A DNA stretch of 64,000 nucleotides from Salinispora arenicola (GTDB lineage: Bacteria; Actinomycetota; Actinomycetes; Mycobacteriales; Micromonosporaceae). This document shows positions 36,444 to 45,018 of the stretch, piece by piece; position 1 is the stretch's first letter; the number at the start of each line of letters is the position of its first letter. The stretch spans positions 3,906,001 to 3,970,000 of the forward strand of contig NZ_VFOL01000001.1 in assembly GCF_006716065.1 (NCBI RefSeq), in the 5' to 3' direction. The position numbers and the translations under genes were made by a program. The notes below the pieces were generated by a model. That model was not told the origin of the DNA. It was given only the letters and a program-made list of their open reading frames with translations, and did not search any database.

Positions 36444-38075
36444 TCAGGTGTGCGCGGCGACGAACCTGTCCAGGCAACGCTCGGCGTTGGCGGTGATGGT
36501 CAGCGCAGGATTCGCGAGGCAGGCCGATCCCGGCAGGATCGACCCGTCGACGCAGAAGAGGTTGGGATAGTCGACGCAGCGACCCCCGAAGTCGGTGGCC
36601 CCGCCCATGACCATGCCGCCCAGCGGGTGCCAGGTGTTCGCCGCGCCGAGCCCGGTGCCGACCCCCCGGGCGTAGGTCGGTAGGCCGTTGAGCAGGTATC
36701 CCTTACGGCCCTCGGTCTGCCACCACAGCCGGGTCACCAGGTTGACCGCCGCCTTTTCAGCGGTGGTCTGCAGCACCCCGTACGGCCAGTGCACCTTGGC
36801 GGCTCCGGCCGTCGCGTCGTAGCGGATCTCGCCACGTTCGGGAGCCATGCTGGTCACCAGGTGCGCGGTGGTCCGTGGCATCCAGTTGGGAACGGGTGCT
36901 GCCTCCCACGCCATCGACGTGGGGGCGAACGGATTGTCGTCGTCGATGTACTTCACGTTGCCCGGACCGCCCTGGGCGTAGCCGACGTCCTTGCGCAGGT
37001 TGATCCGGGTTACCAGGAAGTCGCCGTTGTTGCCCCAGCCCTTGCCCACCTCCGGGTTGACCAGGCGGGGGAGCCAGCCCTTGGCCTGGGAGGTGAGCAG
37101 CAGGGACGTGGTGTAGACGGAGCCGGCGGCCAGGAACAGGTAGTCGCAGGCGAAGGTCCTGGTGGCGAGGACCGTGCCGTACACGTCGATCTGCCGGCAC
37201 CTGACCTCGAACCTGTCCTGGCCGGACACCTCATGAATCTCGGTGACCTCGTGGAGGGGAAGTGTCGTCACATTGCCGGTAGCGGCGGCCCAGGCCAGGT
37301 AGTTGCGGTCCACGCTGTTCTTCGCCCCGGAGTTGCTGCCGTACGGGCCCTCACCGATCGTGTGGCATGCCACCGCGTCACCCGCGAGTTCGGCACGGAT
37401 CACGTCCCAGTCGACGGCGAACGGGATGGACAGGGGATTCTGGTCGAACTCCGACAGGTACTCCAGCCAGGCTCGGGCCCCCCGGTACGGACCTGTGCTC
37501 TGCACGTCCTCGGGTATCGGCGAGGCCCCGAGGCGTTGCCGAGCTCGCGGCCAGTAGATGGTGTTCATCTCGTCGTAGCCGACGTCGGCCGGGTACACCT
37601 GCTCCCACTCGCTGCGCCGCGGCTGCGGTAGGAACATCCCGATCGCGAGGGAGCCGCCGCCGACCCCCACACCGCTGAGAACATTGATGCCGTCGCCTTC
37701 GTGGCGGGCGATCAGGCCGGCACGACGTTCGATCCTCGCGCCGAGGTTGATGCCCAGCGGCGGACGGTCCAGGAACCAGCCGCACCGCCAGTCCGGCTCG
37801 TTGATGCCACAGAACGTGTTGCCCGAGCCGTCGATGTCCCAGCGGAGACCGCGTTCCAGCACGGTGGTGATCACACCGGCCTGGCCGAGTCGGTACGCGG
37901 CGACCGCCCCGCCGAAGCCGCTGCCGACGACCACGGCGGTCTTGCCGGCCAGCGCGGGCACGACACCCTGTGCCGCGGCTGCCCGCTGGGCTAACGCGGC
38001 ACCGGCAACGGCGGCGCCGGCACCGAGCGTGGTAGCCCGTAGCAGGCCACGTCGGGAAAAGCTCGTACCAGTCAT
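36444..38075 (-). CDS. choA: Tat-exported cholesterol oxidase (GMC, class I)
   Basis: 543 residues with a twin-arginine signal (SRRGLLRATT, hydrophobic to ~residue 35). FAD motif VVGSGFGGAVAAYRLG, GVGVGGGSLAIGMF, and the active-site residues H483 (WHPLGGM) and N522 (ANPALTITANAE), matching His447/Asn485 of Streptomyces ChoA. It oxidises and isomerises cholesterol to cholest-4-en-3-one outside the cell, feeding CYP125 and KstD. GGAGGG precedes the ATG. A 157-codon ORF ends on its start codon (ATGA) and begins right beside a KstR site 478 bp upstream. Confidence 0.92.
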   Translation of the reverse strand: MTGTSFSRRGLLRATTLGAGAAVAGAALAQRAAAAQGVVPALAGKTAVVVGSGFGGAVAAYRLGQAGVITTVLERGLRWDIDGSGNTFCGINEPDWRCGWFLDRPPLGINLGARIERRAGLIARHEGDGINVLSGVGVGGGSLAIGMFLPQPRRSEWEQVYPADVGYDEMNTIYWPRARQRLGASPIPEDVQSTGPYRGARAWLEYLSEFDQNPLSIPFAVDWDVIRAELAGDAVACHTIGEGPYGSNSGAKNSVDRNYLAWAAATGNVTTLPLHEVTEIHEVSGQDRFEVRCRQIDVYGTVLATRTFACDYLFLAAGSVYTTSLLLTSQAKGWLPRLVNPEVGKGWGNNGDFLVTRINLRKDVGYAQGGPGNVKYIDDDNPFAPTSMAWEAAPVPNWMPRTTAHLVTSMAPERGEIRYDATAGAAKVHWPYGVLQTTAEKAAVNLVTRLWWQTEGRKGYLLNGLPTYARGVGTGLGAANTWHPLGGMVMGGATDFGGRCVDYPNLFCVDGSILPGSACLANPALTITANAERCLDRFVAAHT

Positions 38076-38545
38076 GCTCGGCCCTCCATCTCGCTGGCTT
38101 GATCAGTGTCTGCTGCCCTTCGGGTCGAGTCAGCTCCGCCGACCGACCGACCGGCCGGCGGAGCTGACTCCACCTGGGTGGTGGTGAGCGTCGCCATACG
38201 GATGCCGAGGGCGCGTCCGCGCCTGGTCTGCTGGCCCGGTTCACTACCTGTGACGCGGCCTCGAACCGCGGTGACCGGCGTTCGCCGATTGGGTCCGGGT
38301 GCCGCACGCTGAGGTTCACGATGAATATCTATATTGACGTGACAGGTGCAACTGGTTATCGAAATTGCCTTGTGGTCGTAGCGTGTGGCAACCAGGCGGG
38401 GCGGGTCGCCCGTCGTTGACCCGGTGGCGGGCACCTCCTGGTTTAGCTGCCAGTGACCACCTGATACACGAATCGCTCGGAGAATTCGTCCGCGCGCGCG
38501 ATCGGCCGCTCCGGCAGCCTCAAGGGGGCGGGGGTGGGATGGCAT
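38072..38545 (-). CDS. Possible leader ORF coupled to choA
   Basis: 157 codons, from an ATG 7 bp beyond the KstR operator to a TGA overlapping the choA ATG. The predicted product is basic (many Arg), without recognisable domain, and codon third positions are more mixed than in neighbouring genes. It spans a 15-bp-arm hairpin. Either a non-coding leader that happens to be open or a translated leader peptide; I lean to the former. Confidence 0.25.
   Translation of the reverse strand: MPSHPRPLEAAGAADRARGRILRAIRVSGGHWQLNQEVPATGSTTGDPPRLVATRYDHKAISITSCTCHVNIDIHREPQRAAPGPNRRTPVTAVRGRVTGSEPGQQTRRGRALGIRMATLTTTQVESAPPAGRSVGGADSTRRAADTDQASEMEGRA
38127..38170. repeat. Perfect 15-bp inverted repeat in the choA leader
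   Basis: Arms GAGTCAGCTCCGCCG (38127-38141) and CGGCGGAGCTGACTC (38156-38170) with a 14-base loop of GACC-type repeats. It lies 52-95 bp before the choA start, so it is an RNA structure in the leader or a protein-binding site. Confidence 0.8.
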
Positions 38546-38552
38546 AGTTGAC

Positions 38553-38566
38553 GATAACAGGTTCTA
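38553..38566. promoter_or_regulatory. KstR operator (choA leader)
   Basis: GATAACAGGTTCTA, identical to the site at 6557. On the minus strand TATCGT overlaps its end, placing a start near 38545. Confidence 0.78.
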
Positions 38567-38806
38567 GTCTTAAATTCATGTTACTCAATGTAGAGTTACC
38601 TGTTGGCGTCGTCAACGTCTGATGTGTCCGACCAAAACGTGTGCAGCCCGCGAGTGACCCAGCGGGACATCCCGCAACAGCAGGCTGGTGGCAAGGGTGG
38701 GTACCGGTGGCCGGCAACGATGAACCCGGTGACAACCCGTGCCGGCGGTGAACGCTGGCGATCAGCGGCCAGGTCTCCGGGGTGGCTGGTCATCGGAGCG
38801 TGGTGG

Positions 38807-39910
38807 TCACTCTGGATCAACCGAGGTGAGAGCGGCTCCGATCGCCCGTAGCTGGGTGGTCGCGCCGCCCAGGCGGAACTCGTGGTGCTTGGCGGCGACG
38901 AAGTAGCGGTGCAGGCGGTGGTCGATGTCGATTCCGACACCACCGTGGAGATGGACGGCGGTATGTGCCACCCGGTGTCCGGCGTCGGCGGCCCAGAACT
39001 TCGCCGTCGCCACCTCGGTCGGACAGGGGAGCCCCTCGGCGAGACGCCAGGCCGCCTGCCACAGCGTGAGGCGGATCGCCTCGACGTCGATGTACGCGTC
39101 GGCCAGGCGCTGTGTCACCGCTTGGAAGGTGCCGATCGGACGACCGAACTGGATCCGGTCGCAGGTGTACCCGGCGGTCAACTCCAGAGCCCGTTCGGTC
39201 ACCCCGAGCTGGACGGCGCACGACCCGATGGTGGCCCGGGCCGTGAGCCACGCTGCGATGGCCCTGCCGTCCGCGACGCCGCCGAGCAGCCGGTCGTCGG
39301 CCAGGGCCACCCTGTCCAGGTCGAGCCAGCCAGCCCCTTCTCCGCCGGCGATCTCCTGCGGCTCCACGGTCACCCCGGGATCGTCGGAGCAGACCAGGAA
39401 CACTGCGGTCCTGCCGTCGACCTCGGCCGGCACCAGCACCAGATCGGCGTCCGGCGCGGCCGGTACGGCACTTCTCGCCCCGGTCAGCACCCAACGGTCG
39501 GCAACGCGTTCTGCGTGTACGTCACCGTCGACGGCGAGTGCAGCAGTGAGGATCAACGTCCCTTCCAGGGCGGGCGCGACCCAGCGCGCCAGCTGCGCGT
39601 CGTTTCCGAAGGTGGCCAGCCCGGCCACGGCGGTGACGATGCCGGACAGGTAGGGCACGGGTGCGACGGCCCGGCCCACCTCGACCAGGACACCGCACTG
39701 CTCCAGCAGACCGAGCCCGTCGCCTCCCGCCCGGTGCGGCAGTGCGGCGGCGAGTACTCCCGCCTTGGCCAGTTCCTGCCACAGCGGCCGGTCGACGCAG
39801 ATGTTCTTGGCCTCGATCTCGCGCAGCCAGTCGTTGGTCACCCGGTCGGTGAGGATCTGTCTGGTCAGCGTGGCCAAGTCGCGATGGCTCTCGCTTGGGG
39901 AGAATCTCAT
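38807..39910 (-). CDS. fadE27: Acyl-CoA dehydrogenase FadE27 (ChsE5)
   Basis: 367 residues from the ATG at 39910, overlapping the fadE26 stop (ATGA). CDRIQFGRPIGTFQAVTQRLADAYIDVEAIRL-type FAD region (near 260) and HRVAHTAVHLHGGVGIDIDH with LGGATTQLRAIG at the C-terminus follow Rv3505. ChsE4 and ChsE5 form an alpha2beta2 enzyme that dehydrogenates the C26 steroid-CoA in the first side-chain cycle. Confidence 0.9.
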   Translation of the reverse strand: MRFSPSESHRDLATLTRQILTDRVTNDWLREIEAKNICVDRPLWQELAKAGVLAAALPHRAGGDGLGLLEQCGVLVEVGRAVAPVPYLSGIVTAVAGLATFGNDAQLARWVAPALEGTLILTAALAVDGDVHAERVADRWVLTGARSAVPAAPDADLVLVPAEVDGRTAVFLVCSDDPGVTVEPQEIAGGEGAGWLDLDRVALADDRLLGGVADGRAIAAWLTARATIGSCAVQLGVTERALELTAGYTCDRIQFGRPIGTFQAVTQRLADAYIDVEAIRLTLWQAAWRLAEGLPCPTEVATAKFWAADAGHRVAHTAVHLHGGVGIDIDHRLHRYFVAAKHHEFRLGGATTQLRAIGAALTSVDPE

Positions 39911-41112
39911 GGCCCCTCCTGCCGTCGACTGTGCCGGCGGGCCGCGGGCAAGCCCAAGCCGACGCTGGCGATGATGTCCCGCTGGATCTCGTTGGTTCCG
40001 CCGCCGAAGGTGAGGATCAGGGCGGAACGGTGCAGCCGTTCGACCCGTCCGCGAAGCAGGGCGCCGCGGGAGCCCTGTCGTATCGTGGCGTTCGTGCCGA
40101 GTACCTCCATCAGAAGGCGGTACGCCTCGATGGCGAACTCGGTGCCGTAAACCTTGGTGGCCGAGGCGGCGGCCGGGTCGAGGCCATCGGTTGACTCGGT
40201 GGCGAGCCGCCAGTTGTAGACCTTGAGGAATTCGGCCTTGGCGTGCACGCGGGCGAGGTGAAGCTGGACCCACTCCTGGTCGATGACTCGCTGCCCGCTG
40301 GGCAGAGTGGTGGCGAGGGCCCAGTCGCGTACTTCTCGTAGCGCGTGTCTGATCGGCGCTGCCGACGTCAGCGCGACCCGCTCGTGGTTGAGCTGGTTTG
40401 TGATCAGAGGCCAGCCCCGATTCTCCTCACCGACGAGTGCGGAGCGCGGAACCCGAACATTCGTGTAGTACGTGGCGCTGGTGTTCGGTCCGGCGACGGT
40501 CCGCACCGGAGTCCACGAAAAGCCGTTCGCGTCGGTCGGCACGATGAGGATCGACAGGCCCTCGTGCCGGGGTGCCTCCGGTGCCGTCCGACAGGCCAGC
40601 CAGACGTAGTCCGCGTACTGAACGAGGCTGGTCCACATCTTCTGGCCGTTGACCAGAAAGGTGTCGCCGTCGCGAACCGCGGTGGTTCGCAGGGAGGCGA
40701 GATCGGTTCCGGCCTCCGCTTCCGAATAGCCGATGGAGAAGTGCAACTCCCCGGCCGCGATTCGCGGAAGGTAGTCGGCACGTTGCCGTTCGGTGCCGAA
40801 ACGCATCAGTGTCGGCCCGATGGTGTTGATGGTCAGGAAGGGAACCGGTACGCCGGCGACCGCCGCCTCATCGGTGAAGATGAGCTGGTCCAGCATGGAT
40901 CTGGCACGTCCACCGTACTCGTGGGGCCAGCCGAGGGTGAGCCAGCCATCGTGGCCCAGTCGACGGACGATGTCGCGGTAGACCGTCCCGTCCCCGTACT
41001 CGCCGTCGGTCATGGCGAGCGCCTCCCGAACCTCAGGGGTCATCAGTTCGGCGAAGTACGCACGGAGTTCAGAACGGAGTTGTTTCTGATCGACCGAGTA
41101 GGTGAGGTACAT
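39907..41112 (-). CDS. fadE26: Acyl-CoA dehydrogenase FadE26 (ChsE4)
   Basis: 401 residues from the ATG at 41112 (GTG 41118 is an alternative). LRAYFAELMTPEVREAL, FSIGYSEAEAGTDLASLRT, VNGQKMWTSLVQYADYVWLA, NTSATYYTNVRVP and LILTFGGGTNEIQRDIIA closely match Rv3504 FadE26. It is the partner of FadE27. The same pair precedes mce4 in mycobacteria, but no mce genes are near here. Divergent from fadA6 across one KstR operator. Confidence 0.92.
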   Translation of the reverse strand: MYLTYSVDQKQLRSELRAYFAELMTPEVREALAMTDGEYGDGTVYRDIVRRLGHDGWLTLGWPHEYGGRARSMLDQLIFTDEAAVAGVPVPFLTINTIGPTLMRFGTERQRADYLPRIAAGELHFSIGYSEAEAGTDLASLRTTAVRDGDTFLVNGQKMWTSLVQYADYVWLACRTAPEAPRHEGLSILIVPTDANGFSWTPVRTVAGPNTSATYYTNVRVPRSALVGEENRGWPLITNQLNHERVALTSAAPIRHALREVRDWALATTLPSGQRVIDQEWVQLHLARVHAKAEFLKVYNWRLATESTDGLDPAAASATKVYGTEFAIEAYRLLMEVLGTNATIRQGSRGALLRGRVERLHRSALILTFGGGTNEIQRDIIASVGLGLPAARRHSRRQEGP

Positions 41113-41137
41113 GGGCACTGCCCCGTTCGGCTAGATT

Positions 41138-41151
41138 TAGAACACGTTCTA
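41138..41151. promoter_or_regulatory. KstR operator (fadE26-27 / fadA6)
   Basis: TAGAACACGTTCTA, identical to the site at 9394. TAGCAT (41150-41155) starts in its last two bases and is a likely fadA6 -10. Confidence 0.9.
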
Positions 41152-41171
41152 GCATACTGGAGGAGGCGGCG

Positions 41172-42305
41172 ATGAGCGAGGCGTACCTTGTCGACGCGGT
41201 ACGCAGCCCGGTCGGGCGGCGCGGTGGCGGGCTGGCCGGGGTGCATCCGGCTGATCTTGGAGGTCAGGTCATCTCGGCCCTACTGGACCGGGTGGGGGTG
41301 GATCCGGCGGCCGTCGATGACGTGGTGCTCGGATGTGTGGACACCATCGGCCCCCAGTCCGGTGACATCGCCCGGACCTGTTGGCTGGCGGCTGGGCTAC
41401 CAGAGGAGGTGCCTGGTGTGACCGTTGACCGACAATGCGGTTCGTCCCAGCAGGCGGTGCACTTCGCCGCCCAGGCCGTCATGGCCGGCACGGCGGACCT
41501 CGTGGTCGCCGGTGGTGTCCAGAACATGAGTCAGGTACCGATCGCCAGCGCGATGGCTCCGCACGGCCCGTACGTCGGTTCCGTCGGGTGGGTGGCCCGC
41601 TATGGGGAGGAAGAGCTGTCCCAGTTCCGCAGCGCGGACCTGATCGCCGAAAGGTGGGGAATCACCCGGCCGGAGATGGAACGGTACGCGCTGCTCAGTC
41701 ACCAGCGCGCGGCCAGAGCCCGGGAGACGGGGCGGTTCGCCGCCGAGATCGTGCCCTGCGAAGGGCGCACCCTCGACGAGTGCCCCCGACCGGATACCTC
41801 CCTGGCGGCGATGGCCACACTGGCTCCGCTACGTCCCGGCGGGACGATCACCGCGGCACTGTCCAGTCAACTCGCCGACGCTGCCAGTGTCGTGCTGGTC
41901 GCCTCCGAGCGAGGGCTCCGGGTCCATGGACTGCGCCCACGCGCCCGCGTCCACCACCTGAGCGCGCGGGGTGACGATCCGGTGTTGATGCTGACCGCGC
42001 CGATCCGGGCGACCGAGGTCGCGCTGCGGCGGATCGGGATGAGCCTCGACCAGATAGACTTGGTCGAGGTCAACGAGGCGTTCGCCAGCGTCGTGCTTGC
42101 CTGGCAGCGTGAGACCGGCGCCGATCTGGATCGAGTCAATGTCAACGGTGGAGCGATCGCACTGGGGCATCCGCTCGGCGCGACCGGTGCCCGGCTGATG
42201 ACCACGTTGCTGCACGAGCTGGATCGTTCCGGCGGTCGGTACGGGTTGCAGACGATGTGCGAGGGCGGTGGCCAGGCGAACGTGACCGTCATCGAGCGGT
42301 TGTGA
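41172..42305 (+). CDS. fadA6: C/D-ring thiolase FadA6
   Basis: 377 residues. Catalytic set C89 (RQCGSSQ), H333 (GHPLG) and C363 (MCEGG). SEAYLVDAVRSPVGRRGG, GLPEEVPGVTVDRQCGSS, NMSQVPIASAM and RYGLQTMCEGGGQANVTVIERL match Rv3556c FadA6, which thiolyses the ring-opened methyl-oxo-dioyl-CoA. GGAGGAGG precedes the ATG. The promoter carries a KstR site, whereas mycobacterial fadA6 belongs to the KstR2 set. Its 3' end overlaps ipdC by 17 bp, tail to tail. Confidence 0.93.
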   Translation: MSEAYLVDAVRSPVGRRGGGLAGVHPADLGGQVISALLDRVGVDPAAVDDVVLGCVDTIGPQSGDIARTCWLAAGLPEEVPGVTVDRQCGSSQQAVHFAAQAVMAGTADLVVAGGVQNMSQVPIASAMAPHGPYVGSVGWVARYGEEELSQFRSADLIAERWGITRPEMERYALLSHQRAARARETGRFAAEIVPCEGRTLDECPRPDTSLAAMATLAPLRPGGTITAALSSQLADAASVVLVASERGLRVHGLRPRARVHHLSARGDDPVLMLTAPIRATEVALRRIGMSLDQIDLVEVNEAFASVVLAWQRETGADLDRVNVNGGAIALGHPLGATGARLMTTLLHELDRSGGRYGLQTMCEGGGQANVTVIERL

Positions 42306-43350
42306 GCCGCGTGAGGCACTCCTGTGCCTCGGTCATGATCCGATCGATGAGCTCCGCGCACGAGGGTACGTCGTCGATAAGCCCTACCACCTGCCCGGCG
42401 GACATCACACCGAGGTCGGCTCGGCCGTCCACCATCGCCGCTCGGAGCAGGACCGGTGTGTTGGCGGCCATCAGGGCCTGGGCCCAGGACAGGTCCCGGC
42501 TCCGTCGGGCGGCGAGACCGTCACGGAGCAAGGCCGGCCAGGACATCCCGGCGAGTCGGCGCAGCGCGACGGCCCGCCCGAAAGCGTTGGCCAGCGTGAC
42601 GATCCGCCCCGATCGTTCGAGTCGATCGACGAACCGCGTCCGGAGGACCCGGTGCGGCAGCCCATCGACCTGGGTGGTGACAACCGTGTCGGTCACGCCG
42701 CTATCGAGATAGGCCCGCTTCACCACCGAGCCGACCGGACTGTCGCTGGTCAGCAGGAACCGGGTGCCCATGGCGATACCCGCGGCGCCGTAGGCGAGTG
42801 CCGCGACCAGCCCGCGACCGTCAAAGAAGCCGCCGGCCGCGACCACCGGGATGTCGACCGCGTCAACCACCTGGGGAAGCAGCAGACTGGTGGGGATCGC
42901 TCCGGTGTGCCCACCTCCCTCACCGCCCTGGACGATGACGGCGTCCGCGCCCCAGACAGCAACCTTCTCCGCGTGTCGGAGTGCACCGACCGACGGGATG
43001 GTGACCACCCCAGCGTCCCGGAGCCTGCTGATGAGGTCCCGCCGCGGCGCGAGTGCGAACGAGACGACCCGTACCGATTCCGCGATGACCAACCCGACCC
43101 GTTCTCGTACGTCCGTCGCGTCGGCACGCAGGTTGACGCCGAACGGCGCGGACGTGCGACGACGTACCTCCCGGATCGCGGAGCGCAGCTCGTCGAGGCT
43201 CATGGTGGCCGAGGCGATGACACCGAGGCCGCCCGCGTCGGCCGTCGCCGCGGTCAGTCGCGCGCCGGACACGTATCCCATGCCGGTCTGCACGATGGGG
43301 TGCCGGACACCGACCAGTTCGGTCAGCCGGGTGGGCAGTTCGGGGGGCAC
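42289..43350 (-). CDS. ipdC: Flavoprotein IpdC (nitronate-monooxygenase family)
   Basis: 353 residues, FMN TIM barrel: GVRHPIVQTGMGYVSGARL, ADAVIVQGGEGGGHTG (active-site His) and VVAAGGFFDGRGLVAALAYGA. It follows Rv3553 IpdC closely through to SWPALLRDGLAARRSRDLSWAQALMAANTP. IpdC is needed for hydrindane-CoA desaturation before ring D hydrolysis. Third in echA20-ipdA-ipdB-ipdC, separated from ipdB by 63 bp. Confidence 0.92.
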   Translation of the reverse strand: MPPELPTRLTELVGVRHPIVQTGMGYVSGARLTAATADAGGLGVIASATMSLDELRSAIREVRRRTSAPFGVNLRADATDVRERVGLVIAESVRVVSFALAPRRDLISRLRDAGVVTIPSVGALRHAEKVAVWGADAVIVQGGEGGGHTGAIPTSLLLPQVVDAVDIPVVAAGGFFDGRGLVAALAYGAAGIAMGTRFLLTSDSPVGSVVKRAYLDSGVTDTVVTTQVDGLPHRVLRTRFVDRLERSGRIVTLANAFGRAVALRRLAGMSWPALLRDGLAARRSRDLSWAQALMAANTPVLLRAAMVDGRADLGVMSAGQVVGLIDDVPSCAELIDRIMTEAQECLTRLTTAR

Positions 43351-43413
43351 CGGTCCCTCCTTGGTGGTCGTCAGCGGGCGGACGGGCCTGCTTTCCGGGC
43401 GGCATCGCGGAGT

Positions 43414-44145
43414 TCACCGCCCCAACTCGTGGTTCCGCAGCCCGCCCGGGTCCAGCCGGTCGCGGATGAGTCGTAGCTCCCGATCGCTGGGCATCCTGGT
43501 TTCGCAGGGGGAATTCGGTATGTGCAACGGAAAGCCGGTTGCGGCCACGACGTCGTCGACATCGACGCCGGGGTGCACCGATCGCAACCGCATCCCACGA
43601 TCCGGTGACTGGAAGTCGAGGACCGCCTTGTCCGTCACCACCAAGCGGATCTCGTGGAACCGGTTGCCCGGGAAGCCGATGGCAGCGGCCCGGGTGTACC
43701 CGACGCCGCAGATCATGTCGACTCGGTCCACGAAGACCCGCTGGCTGTGGCGCGGCACCCAGTAGCTGGTCGGATGGTTGATGGTGTTCCCCGGTGCGCC
43801 ACGCACACCGATGAGCTGGGCGGTCGGCCGTGCCCAGGAGCCGATGCAGGAGATGTTCTGGTTGCCGTACCGGTCAAGCTGGCTGGCGCCCATCATGACG
43901 TGCCGGCGGCCGGCGGCGACGATGCCGAACACCGCGCGGTAGGGAAGCCAGCCCTCCGCCCCGTCGTCGCCGACCAACTCGGCCCCGCCGTCACTGAGCA
44001 CCAGGTCGGGAGCGAAGGTGAGGCGGGCCAACTGAGCACCCAGGCGCGGGATCAGACCCATGCCGCTGGCCAGGATCTCACCGTCGCCACGCCACGCCTC
44101 GGCGCAGGCGACGACGCAGATCTCGGCCCGGCTGACCCCGGTCAC
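43414..44145 (-). CDS. ipdB: Ring-opening hydrolase subunit IpdB
   Basis: 243 residues, class I CoA-transferase beta-subunit fold: EILASGMGLIPRLGAQLARLTFAPDLVLSDGGAEL, HVMMGASQLDRYGNQNISCIG and PRHSQRVFVDRVD. With IpdA it forms the IpdAB enzyme, which has a CoA-transferase fold but hydrolyses ring C of COCHEA-CoA. Its GTG/ATG start region overlaps the ipdA stop (4 bp), so the subunits are translationally coupled. Confidence 0.92.
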   Translation of the reverse strand: MTGVSRAEICVVACAEAWRGDGEILASGMGLIPRLGAQLARLTFAPDLVLSDGGAELVGDDGAEGWLPYRAVFGIVAAGRRHVMMGASQLDRYGNQNISCIGSWARPTAQLIGVRGAPGNTINHPTSYWVPRHSQRVFVDRVDMICGVGYTRAAAIGFPGNRFHEIRLVVTDKAVLDFQSPDRGMRLRSVHPGVDVDDVVAATGFPLHIPNSPCETRMPSDRELRLIRDRLDPGGLRNHELGR

Positions 44146-44984
44146 GACACGGCCCGTTGGTAGTGCGCCTCATCCGCGTCGAGGTACCGAGCTCGAAACC
44201 GGTTCCAGGCCTGCGTACTCGCGGCGGAGTCCGCGTACTCGCGTTGGAACGCCTCGTCGCGGTCGTAGTCCGGCACGCAGCTGGTGAAGTGTGCACCGTG
44301 CGGGGTTTCGACGACGCCGTCGACCATCATCCGACTCAGCAGGAGGCTCTGTGCAGGGCCACCAGCACGGAGTTCGGCCGTGTCGACCAACCGCTCGCAG
44401 GTGACGTAGCTACGGGTGGCGGCGAGGCAGAACAGGTCGTCGAAGTACGGGTCCGGTCCCAGGTACTGCCCATTGCCCTGGCGGTCGGCCCGGTTGAGGT
44501 GGACCAGTGCGGCATCCAGCGACAGGGCGGGCATCGCCACCAACTCCTCGCCGTCGGAGTAGGGCGAACGCACCGTACGGAGTTCGGGGTTGACCCGGAG
44601 GACGTCCGACCCCAGCCCGGCGCGGATCGGCAGGTACGGCAGCCGATGCGCGGCTGCGAGCAGCCCCCAGTGCACCATTCCTTCGTCCAGTTCGGTCAGC
44701 GCGACGGCACCTAACTGCCGGGCCCGGCGGAAGTGGGGTTCGAGCGCGATGCTGTCGAGGGAGACGAACCCGGACACGACCCGTCGTACACGGCCTGCCG
44801 CGACCAGCAGACCGACGTCGGGTCCCCCGTAGGACACGACGGTGAGATCCGAGATGGTCGACCGGGCGATCGCGCGGACCAGTGCCATCGGCTTGCGCCG
44901 TGACCCCCAGCCGCCGACACCGATCGTCATGCCGGAGCGTAACTCGTCGACTACCTCCGCGATGCTCATCACCTTGTCGGCCAT
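44142..44984 (-). CDS. ipdA: Ring-opening hydrolase subunit IpdA
   Basis: 280 residues from the ATG at 44984, a little shorter than Rv3551 (292). GMTIGVGGWGSRRKPMALVRAI and GLGSDVLRVNPELRTV are the alpha-subunit signatures; E101 in LDEGM is the likely active-site glutamate. It pairs with IpdB to open ring C of the hydrindane intermediate. The ribosome site is weak (GGGTGG), and 34 bp separate it from echA20. Confidence 0.92.
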   Translation of the reverse strand: MADKVMSIAEVVDELRSGMTIGVGGWGSRRKPMALVRAIARSTISDLTVVSYGGPDVGLLVAAGRVRRVVSGFVSLDSIALEPHFRRARQLGAVALTELDEGMVHWGLLAAAHRLPYLPIRAGLGSDVLRVNPELRTVRSPYSDGEELVAMPALSLDAALVHLNRADRQGNGQYLGPDPYFDDLFCLAATRSYVTCERLVDTAELRAGGPAQSLLLSRMMVDGVVETPHGAHFTSCVPDYDRDEAFQREYADSAASTQAWNRFRARYLDADEAHYQRAVS

Positions 44985-45018
44985 GGCAGTCGGGCCACCC
45001 TCTCCGTCTCTGGTCGAG

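Larger units (their letters stand above)
38076..38806. other. Long upstream region of choA
   Basis: 731 bp without a convincing gene. It holds a KstR operator (38553), the hairpin at 38127, an AT-rich patch at ~38325-38365 that could be a second choA promoter, and downstream sequence of fadE27. Confidence 0.5.

Noticed and set aside
38565..38806. Small ORFs on both strands (for example 38603-38851)
   Set aside because: No ribosome sites, no domain, overlap with the fadE27 end; treated as intergenic.
42289..42305. Possible frameshift or misannotation where fadA6 and ipdC overlap
   Set aside because: Both C-termini align well with family ends; a 17-bp tail-to-tail overlap is credible.
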